In this document: positions 58,394 to 64,000 of the stretch, piece after piece
Layout: every line of letters begins with the position of its first letter
How positions within the stretch are numbered: position 1 is the stretch's first letter
Notes under the pieces: model-generated
Seen by the model: only the letters and a program-made list of their open reading frames with translations
Databases searched by the model: none
Told to the model about the DNA's origin: nothing
Assembly: GCF_001887355.1 (NCBI RefSeq)
Contig: NZ_MPIN01000002.1
Span: 620,001 to 684,000 of the forward strand
DNA from: Cystobacter ferrugineus
GTDB taxonomy: Bacteria > Myxococcota > Myxococcia > Myxococcales > Myxococcaceae
Direction of reading: 5' to 3'
DNA: 64,000 nt
Position numbers and translations under genes: made by a program

Positions 58394-58742
58394 GTGTCAA
58401 TCGTCAAGCGTCAATTGGGCTGATCCAACAATCCTATAGCCCTATACCTCATGTGTACCCATATATCCCTATATGCTACTCCTACATGAGCTTTTTCTAT
58501 AGGAGTTTATAGATACAAGGCTTGACGGCTTGACAGCGTGACACCTTGCCGGGACTGGGGGCTTGGTGCCTTGAACGGCAGGCAGCCTCGCCGGGGAGAA
58601 GTGGCTCACGTCATGCGGCTTTGAGCTAGTTTCCTAAACCTCCATAGTCTTCCACCTCATATATGTATATATATTCTCCTATGCTACACGACCTTCTTCG
58701 TATGGGGTTTATAGACTCAGGTCGTGACGGCTTGATCGCGTG
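58394..58742. promoter_or_regulatory. AT-rich control region with repeats upstream of xis-int
   Basis: At the xis side the minus strand has three heptads, TTGACGC, TTGACGA, TTGACAC (58394-58414). Two related AT-rich blocks of about 90-95 bp follow (58446-58540 and 58654-58742). Each begins ACCTCAT, passes through TATATG/TATGCTAC and GTTTATAGA, and ends GTGACGGCTTGA- or TTGACGGCTTGA-like with GCGTG. Short inverted repeats (CCTATAG/CTATAGG, CTCATGT/ACATGAG) lie in the first. Possible roles are arm sites for the integrase, a promoter/operator, or an origin. Confidence 0.5.
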
Positions 58743-59822
58743 CCAGTGCTAGCGTTTCCCTCGGTGTGCCGCGCCTGGAAGGACACCCCCCCGGCAAGCT
58801 TTTCCGATGCGGGGCCGCTCTCAACCTTGCTCGGAGGTCGCACACGCTCAGAAAATTTCCGAAAAATCTCGCGGGCTCGGTTGGGTTTTACCGTCCGTCC
58901 CCCCCCCAAAATCTTGCCGAAACTGCCCCCGTAACCGACTGGATGCCGCTGGGTCGGCTACGGGCGAGCAGGCACACCCCGACACGCTCCACCGTCCCCG
59001 GTGCCGTTGCTCGCGTCCAAGTGCCTTCCCACAGTTCCGCGCGTCGGTTGCTGTTCCCCCCTAGAGTCCGCCGCAGGACCGCCGCGCCGTTTCTCGTGCG
59101 CCCCGCCCCCAACAAGTCCCGGGGCATCGGCTACGGCGATCCTGGAGCCCGCCAAAGGCCCGCCGTGCCGCTTCTCGCGTCCAGGTCGCCAACGCCACCG
59201 AGCGCACCGACTGCGGCGCTCCTGGGGCCCTCCACGGCCTCGCGAAGCCCTGCTTGTGACCCCTTGCCGATGGACCCCGAGCTTTTTTGGCTGCCGTTAC
59301 CCACCTGGAGCCCGCCAGAGGCCCGCCCCGCTGTTTCTCGCGTCCAGGTGGCCCTCACAGCCCCGAGCATGAGCTGCGGCGCTCCTGGAGCCCTCCACGC
59401 GCCCCCCCCGTTCGCACCGTGGCTGCCTCTCCTCGGGTGCCGCTCACCGGCCCGAGCTGCCGGTGCGCGCGGTCGTGTTAATGCGTCCGATGTCATGCCT
59501 ATCCGCACACTAAGCGTCCGAGCTTCGGCAGCAACACTGCTCACAGGGGCGGGGCACGGGTTGGCAAGTCTTGGGGGCAGGGGGAACCGTGGCCGCGCTC
59601 GCCTGCTCGCCCAGGTGGAGGGGAGCCAGAGGGTGCACTACTAATTCGGTTTAGCACTCGAAGGCAGAGAGAGGCCGCCAGCATCCCACACTCTCTCAAG
59701 TGGGGATGGGAGCAGGACGGCTCGCGTGAAGATCCCTGTCCGGTCGGCTGGTGGGCAGAGTGGCGCTAAAGGGCCGAAGGGGGCTGGGCAGAAAGGAGTC
59801 AGGACGGTGAACCGGGTGTGCT
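58743..59822. other. GC-rich gene-poor stretch with degenerate repeats
   Basis: No frame here looks like a real protein; the longest plus-strand frame (58766-59644) is Pro/Arg/Ala-rich, low-complexity and lacks a ribosome site. Between about 59070 and 59400 an imperfect repeat recurs: GAGCCCGCCA-AGGCCCGCC then TTCTCGCGTCCAGGT near 59144 and again near 59309, followed 60-65 bp on by GCGGCGCTCC and CCCTCCACG. A shorter, more diverged version lies near 59070. The stretch may be decayed sequence or a non-coding RNA; I cannot tell. Confidence 0.45.
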
Positions 59823-61067
59823 ATGGAATTTCCTCAAGAGTATCAGGCACTCACATCCGCACCTATGGATCATACCCCGCTCTCAGAATCCACCTTCTGT
59901 GCTCTGTGCCCCAACCCTCTCGACGGTTCCGACGAGCACATCCTCCTGAGCGCATTGGGAGGGCGTCTACACTCGCGAAAGGTCATCTGCTCTGGCTGCA
60001 ACACCAAGCTGTACAGCACTACCCTGGATAGCGAACTGGCGTCTGCCCTGGGGTACTTCATCACGGTCCTGAATGTACTGCCCGGTCGTGGGGGCGAGCC
60101 CCCTCCTTTCCGAGGTGTGCAGATGCAGGACGGGACTCCGGTCGCTTTGCAGCCAGGTGGTCTGCCGGTCCTCTCCAAACTCCAGTACTCGCAGGAGACG
60201 CTGCCAGACGGGAAAACGCATGTCTCCATCAACGTGGGCGATCCGTTCTTGGGCAAGCCGCTTCGGAACACGCTTGAGGGTGTGGCGCGCAAGGCCAACA
60301 AGACTCCTGAGGAGCTTCTCCAGGGTCTCACGTTGGAGCGCACCTCCGAGTACGCCGACTTCAAGGTGAGTATCTCCCTCGGAGATCCTGCCCATCTCAG
60401 AGCCATTGCAAAAATGGGCATTACCTATGCTGCCTATCACCTGGGCACCGACATCGTGCGGGAACCACAGTTCGAGACCATCCGCACCTTCGTCACTTCG
60501 GGCGTCGGCGAGGACCTTCACTTGGTGAGCAATGCGAATGCCAATGTCTTCCCAACTCTACAGGACCTGCACGCTCAAGAGCCGCCCTTTCATAGGCTGT
60601 TCCTCTCCTGTAATCCGGACACAGGCGTAGTGTCTTTCTTCGTAGATCTCTTCGGGGCCTTCTGCTTCAGCGTCCTCTTGAGCAAGCAGTGGTCGGGACC
60701 GAGGTTCGCTGCGGCTTACAGTCAGGACCCGCTCAAAGGAGGGCGAATGGAATCCTTCGACTTGGCGCCAAACAGTGCAACGGTTGCAGAGTTCCTCGAC
60801 CGCAAGTTCGACACGAACTCGTTCCAGCAGCGCTTCAACCAACTACTGGCCTTCACCGACAAACACCAGCGCGATGCCGCATTGCGCAATGTAGTGGAGC
60901 GGACCGTCAAGGAAGTTCAGCAGGCGATCGCCGACGGCATGAGCGAAGAGGATGCAAAGAAGGTCCTCTCAGCACTTATCGGCCAGCGCGTGGCCGATCA
61001 CATCTTTCGTATCCCGACGCGCACACCCGTTACAATAGCTGAGATCCTTGGGAAAAAGCGCAAATAG
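59823..61067 (+). CDS. HNH-type endonuclease-like protein
   Basis: This 414-residue cytoplasmic protein's N-terminus holds a zinc/HNH-like module: CALC, then DEHILLSALGG, then ICSGCN at about residues 26-60. It resembles HNH_5-type proteins, in which the EHI/EHIL histidine is catalytic. The following 350 residues are mixed alpha/beta and unrecognised, ending in a basic GKKRK tail. ATG 59823 has only a weak ribosome site. Codon use is less GC3-rich than in core genes, which suggests transfer with the island. A defence or effector nuclease role is inferred from the module and location. Confidence 0.65.
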   Translation: MEFPQEYQALTSAPMDHTPLSESTFCALCPNPLDGSDEHILLSALGGRLHSRKVICSGCNTKLYSTTLDSELASALGYFITVLNVLPGRGGEPPPFRGVQMQDGTPVALQPGGLPVLSKLQYSQETLPDGKTHVSINVGDPFLGKPLRNTLEGVARKANKTPEELLQGLTLERTSEYADFKVSISLGDPAHLRAIAKMGITYAAYHLGTDIVREPQFETIRTFVTSGVGEDLHLVSNANANVFPTLQDLHAQEPPFHRLFLSCNPDTGVVSFFVDLFGAFCFSVLLSKQWSGPRFAAAYSQDPLKGGRMESFDLAPNSATVAEFLDRKFDTNSFQQRFNQLLAFTDKHQRDAALRNVVERTVKEVQQAIADGMSEEDAKKVLSALIGQRVADHIFRIPTRTPVTIAEILGKKRK

Positions 61068-61498
61068 ACCCGCTCCGCCCCGAACATGGCTGTGAGTACA
61101 AGGAGACGTTTCAGCTTACCAGCACCTAGTTGGCTCTTTGAGGGCTCTCCCCTGTCGGGTTCCATCCGGGTTGGAGGACTCGCTGGAGCGGCAAGTTCAA
61201 TACGCCACTAACTGGGGGAGAGCCACCAATGGAGGAATCTCGCAAGTAGGTTTGAGCCAGAGTTTCGCGCACGAGTCGACAGCGTCAATTAGCAGTTGCC
61301 AGAGGTCCCACCCCCGTGCCGTGCTCCTGGGTAGAACGGCCTGGGCTGGCGTGTGCCTCCAGCGGTGCGCGTCAAGGGACCTATCGAACCTCACGTTCTG
61401 CCCCTCGGCAGGACGGTTACAGCTTCTTCGAGCAAAGCTGGGATTGCGTTGTGGCGCCAAGGACCATCCTCAGGTATGGTGATGGTGTGAGGTGACAT
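61068..61498. other. Intergenic region without recognisable gene
   Basis: These 431 bases between two island genes show no convincing coding frame. A 114-codon plus-strand frame at 61138-61482 is Ser/Arg/Cys-rich and lacks a ribosome site. The last ten bases contain GAGGTGA (61489-61495), the ribosome site of the following gene. Confidence 0.45.
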
Positions 61499-62791
61499 AT
61501 TACTCTTTCATCAGAACAACTCCTAGCCCTTCACGAAGCTGTGCTCGCCACGTTCTCGCGGTCTGAGTGGCAGCAGCTTGGTCTCATTAGCGGAGAGTCG
61601 GACTACATCGGCTCTCACGACCGACTCCTACGCAGCCTGGACTTCAACGATGAAGATTATTCCGGCCATGCCTTGAGAGCGATCAAGCGGATCGCTGAAG
61701 GCAAAGGCGGGGCATGGGCATTTCTTCAGATCCCCCAGCTCAGAAACTGGCTGGCCCAAGAAAAGCCTGCGATTCTGCCTGCACTTGAGCATCTTTCGAC
61801 ACAAGTTCCCCCTCAATTAGTCTCCAATGCAGGGCAGCTTTTGGCTCTGGCCGAAGGAGTCAAACAAACATTCAAAGAGGATGATTGGCTTAAGCTGGGC
61901 ATTATTTCATCCTTTGCTGATAAAATCGAACATCATCCACGTCTCCTTAGGAGCCTGCGCTTTGGGGATCCTGACTACGAAGGTTGCGTCATGGAGATCC
62001 TTGGGATGATGGAAAAGCAGAGCAAGCCCGTGCAGGAAATCCTCGGTGGGTTTCAAAAGTTACGAGATTGGCTGTCTGAAAATCACCCAGACATAGCACG
62101 GTCTTTGTGGGCATCGGCTGAGCGTGCTAATGCCAATGTTTCTCCCCAGCCCAATCTCGGGAATCCACAATTTCCCCCGACATTGCCGGGTGCATCACAA
62201 GCATCGCCAAGCCACTTCGACCCAGTGCCGAGAGAGCAAACGCAATTGTTTTCAACCGAGCCTTCGCTCTCCAGTTTGCTGGCGACAGTGCAGGCAGTTG
62301 CTGTGGGGACCGAAAATGCCACAGCCTACCATCGAGCAGTCGAACAACTATTGTCGACGCTGTTTGCTCCAGGCCTTTCTGAGCCGACCATAGAAGATCG
62401 CCTGCATGAAGGGCGCAAGCGTGTTGATATTACTTATGTAAACCGAGACGCTCACGGCTTTTTCCGGTGGATTACGGATCATTACCCGCCAGCGCCATAC
62501 ATCTACGTGGAGTGCAAGAACTACAGTGCGGATCCTGGAAATCCTGAACTAGATCAGCTTACTGGGCGGTTTTCCCCCAAGAGAGGAAGGGTTGGGTTGC
62601 TCATTTGTCGGAGTTTCACCAACAAAGATCTCTTTATAAAGCGCTGCCATGACTCAGCCCTAGATGACCGTGGTTTTGTAATTCCTCTGGACGATTCAGA
62701 TTTGGCTAATTTGGTTAATGCAAAATTGCATGAGGGCGATGATGGGGTGGTCCGCACCTTGAGGTCGAGGTGGGCTCGTCTTGTCAAGTGA
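61499..62791 (+). CDS. PD-(D/E)xK nuclease with duplicated helical domain
   Basis: The protein has about 430 residues. Two helical repeats of about 95 residues align: QLLALHEAVLATF...LGLIS...RLLRSLDFNDEDYSG, then QLLALAEGVKQTF...LGIIS...RLLRSLRFGDPDYEG. After a Pro/Ser/Gln linker (about 210-250), the C-terminal domain has RKRVDITYVN and YIYVECKNYS, a restriction-endonuclease-like D...ExK site. The duplicated part resembles effector-associated adaptor domains of conflict systems. The first repeat begins before the first GTG (61541). The only start candidate after TGA 61493 is ATT 61499, with GAGGTGA 3 nt upstream. GTG 61541 is the fallback. Confidence 0.7.
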   Translation: MTLSSEQLLALHEAVLATFSRSEWQQLGLISGESDYIGSHDRLLRSLDFNDEDYSGHALRAIKRIAEGKGGAWAFLQIPQLRNWLAQEKPAILPALEHLSTQVPPQLVSNAGQLLALAEGVKQTFKEDDWLKLGIISSFADKIEHHPRLLRSLRFGDPDYEGCVMEILGMMEKQSKPVQEILGGFQKLRDWLSENHPDIARSLWASAERANANVSPQPNLGNPQFPPTLPGASQASPSHFDPVPREQTQLFSTEPSLSSLLATVQAVAVGTENATAYHRAVEQLLSTLFAPGLSEPTIEDRLHEGRKRVDITYVNRDAHGFFRWITDHYPPAPYIYVECKNYSADPGNPELDQLTGRFSPKRGRVGLLICRSFTNKDLFIKRCHDSALDDRGFVIPLDDSDLANLVNAKLHEGDDGVVRTLRSRWARLVK

Positions 62792-62981
62792 CACTCAATG
62801 CCGCCTGCGCTTCTGACGGGAAGCTGCTGGCTGCCCCGCTGCCCTGCACACTCCCGGCAGGAGTCAGGGCAACCCGCTCAAGCCGCTACGCACACGTCCT
62901 GACGTCCTGGTCAGCCCCCCCCCCCCCCCTGCGCGAAGCAAAGCGGCAGCGGCGCAGGGGTGGGTGAGCCGAGCAAGCGCG
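62792..62981. other. Convergent intergenic region with C15 tract and hairpin
   Basis: Between convergent genes lies a run of 15 C (62915-62929). It partly overlaps an inverted repeat, CCCTGCGC (62927-62934) with GCGCAGGG (62952-62959). The hairpin may be a bidirectional terminator. The homopolymer is prone to length change and to sequencing error. Confidence 0.5.
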
Positions 62982-63470
62982 TCACCGGAACGCATCAACG
63001 ATAAACGCGGCTGCGACAGATCCTTCGAGGATGGCGGTTCCAGGCTTGGACTCGGGCAGCTTCCGCATCTGGTCATAGCCGAGCCGTGCCACCGCACAGA
63101 GGGGAACTTTCTCGCCCGTTGGTGACTGCGCTTCGTAGTACCGGATCACAACTTGGGGACCGCTCGTCCAGACCTGCCCATACAGGCGGCTCGTCGCCGC
63201 GAACGGGCCGAACTCCTCCCTTGTGACACTCTCAATGGGTCCATCGTAGAATGTGACGCGTCGGCTCTCTGTCTGGTTCGCGTCGAGATCCACCAATACG
63301 CTGTCCCCAACGCGCAGTCCCATGTAGCGCATCGCCTTCTTTGACTCCTCCGGGCACTCCTGTGGACTCGGACTGCCGTCGGGGCGCAGTGCTACGCCGC
63401 TCCCGATGCAGCCGGTCGAGAAGGCGAGCAGGGCGGTAGAGGTGAGCAAGAGAGTTCTAGCGGTGTGCAT
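62982..63470 (-). CDS. Myxobacterial lipoprotein next to DUF2381 gene
   Basis: This 162-residue lipoprotein has start MHTARTLLLTSTALLAFSTGC and a clear lipobox (STGC). The mature part is beta-rich (GDSVLVDLDANQTESRRVTFYDG, QVVIRYYEAQSPTGEKVPLCAVARLG) and ends with a hydrophobic SVAAAFIVDAF. I recall this type beside DUF2381 genes in myxobacteria, but its function is unknown. ATG 63470 has GAGG 8 nt upstream. It begins 11 nt after the DUF2381 stop, so the two form an operon. Confidence 0.75.
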   Translation of the reverse strand: MHTARTLLLTSTALLAFSTGCIGSGVALRPDGSPSPQECPEESKKAMRYMGLRVGDSVLVDLDANQTESRRVTFYDGPIESVTREEFGPFAATSRLYGQVWTSGPQVVIRYYEAQSPTGEKVPLCAVARLGYDQMRKLPESKPGTAILEGSVAAAFIVDAFR

Positions 63471-63481
63471 GGCCGACACCT

Positions 63482-64000
63482 CTACTTCCGAATCAGCGTG
63501 TGTTCCATCCTCACGTAAACTTGAAGCAGGCCATCGCCACGGAAAATCTGGAGGGCGAGATCGGAGAGCTGTCCGTCGTCAGTCTGAAAGGCTCTCTTGT
63601 CCACTACAACCGCGATCCTTCCTGTTTCCCCCTCGACGATGCTGCTTCGGTCCATGCGAAGCGCGAAAGGCCGAAGCGTGTAGTGGGTGAAGTCACGGGT
63701 CAGGTAGGCACCATCGAACTTCCAGGGCTCGCCGTAATGGGTGTTCTTCAAGGTGACGAGTGCTGCCGCTTTGCCAGGGCCTTCGAAGACTTCGACGACC
63801 ATGTCCATGTCCTGATTTTTTGGCCGGTAGACCAACCTGCGGCGAAACGGCGTTTTCTTTACCTGCCCGTTCGCGAGCAGCGTCGCGTAGGCGTGGTCGA
63901 TGGAGTTTTCTTCCTGCTTGAGCCGCTCGTTCTCCTCGTTCAGTTTGTGCTCTCGCTTGAGCGAGTCATAAAGGCCCGAGAGGACCGCGTTGTAACTGTC
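63482..64000 (-). CDS. DUF2381 family protein, 5' end beyond window
   Basis: The frame is open from the right edge to a stop at 63482 and gives the C-terminal 172 residues. A charged coiled-coil-like part (SLKREHKLNEENERLKQEENS) leads into TLLANGQVKKTPF. A beta domain follows with VYRPKNQDMDMVVEVFEGPGKAAALVTLKNTHYGEPW, then RMDRSSIVEGETGRIAVVVDK and a final DLALQIFRGDGLLQVYVRMEHT. This is the myxobacterial DUF2381 (TIGR02268-like) paralogous family of exported proteins; its role is not established. The start and any signal peptide lie outside the window. Confidence 0.8.
   Translation of the reverse strand, partial: DSYNAVLSGLYDSLKREHKLNEENERLKQEENSIDHAYATLLANGQVKKTPFRRRLVYRPKNQDMDMVVEVFEGPGKAAALVTLKNTHYGEPWKFDGAYLTRDFTHYTLRPFALRMDRSSIVEGETGRIAVVVDKRAFQTDDGQLSDLALQIFRGDGLLQVYVRMEHTLIRK

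Noticed and set aside
58394-58742. CRISPR array
   Set aside because: Only two long diverged blocks plus short heptads; no regular repeat-spacer pattern and no cas genes in the window.
58766-59644. 292-codon plus-strand frame in the island spacer
   Set aside because: Low-complexity Pro/Arg/Ala/Ser composition, built partly from DNA repeats, no ribosome site and no recognisable motif.
61138-61482. 114-codon plus-strand frame before the adaptor-nuclease gene
   Set aside because: No ribosome site, Ser/Arg/Cys-rich random composition, no family resemblance.

Overview
The window looks like a chromosome segment of a fruiting myxobacterium, most likely the Cystobacter/Archangium group. It is GC-rich and uses GTG starts freely. 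It encodes families I associate with that lineage: SitA/SitI outer-membrane-exchange toxin and immunity lipoproteins, DUF2381, large multi-PAS kinases and many lipoproteins. Long open frames opposite the real genes are GC-rich shadows and are left out. All family calls are by eye, with no database search.

Layout. 1-6.1 kb: the end of an unrecognised gene, a four-gene BMP-type nucleoside ABC importer operon and a broken small gene. 6.1-13.4 kb: a tightly overlapping five-gene operon (SWIM zinc finger, DUF5691-like, MoxR ATPase, DUF5682-like, VWA). 13.6-19.6 kb: an orphan DpnA-like adenine methyltransferase, msrB, a very large hybrid kinase and a CHI-like exported protein. 19.6-23.1 kb: two tandem copies of a predicted nuclease effector plus a DUF3396/TsiV-like immunity gene. 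23.1-26.8 kb: a PLC-like enzyme with a possible beta-barrel tail, and catalase HPII. 26.8-28.8 kb: a SitA5-like toxin locus with damaged reading frames. 28.9-43 kb: a GFA protein, metallophosphoesterase, sensor kinase, GH16 glucanase, frameshifted FG-GAP lipoprotein, M1 aminopeptidase and a fadN-fadA beta-oxidation pair. 43.1-44.5 kb: a sitA6-sitI6 pair between two near-identical terminator hairpins. 44.6-56.6 kb: P1 peptidase, kelch lipoprotein, VOC protein, SDR plus P450, SGNH esterase, SnoaL-like protein, AmrS radical SAM enzyme and a ferritin-like protein.

From about 56.8 kb to the end the character changes. A tRNA 3'-end remnant and terminator abut a tyrosine integrase and an excisionase-like gene. 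Next come an AT-rich repeat-bearing control region and about 1 kb without convincing genes. Then follow an HNH-type protein and a nuclease with two copies of a helical domain, whose best start codon is ATT. A myxobacterial lipoprotein/DUF2381 pair runs off the right edge. I read this as an integrated island with candidate defence cargo.

The main theme is kin discrimination and conflict: four toxin/immunity units of three kinds, a MoxR/VWA/SWIM operon of the type linked to conflict systems, an orphan methyltransferase, and two nuclease-like island genes. Several loci show recent turnover: tandem duplication with patchy divergence, a cassette between direct repeats, frameshifts and an in-frame stop.
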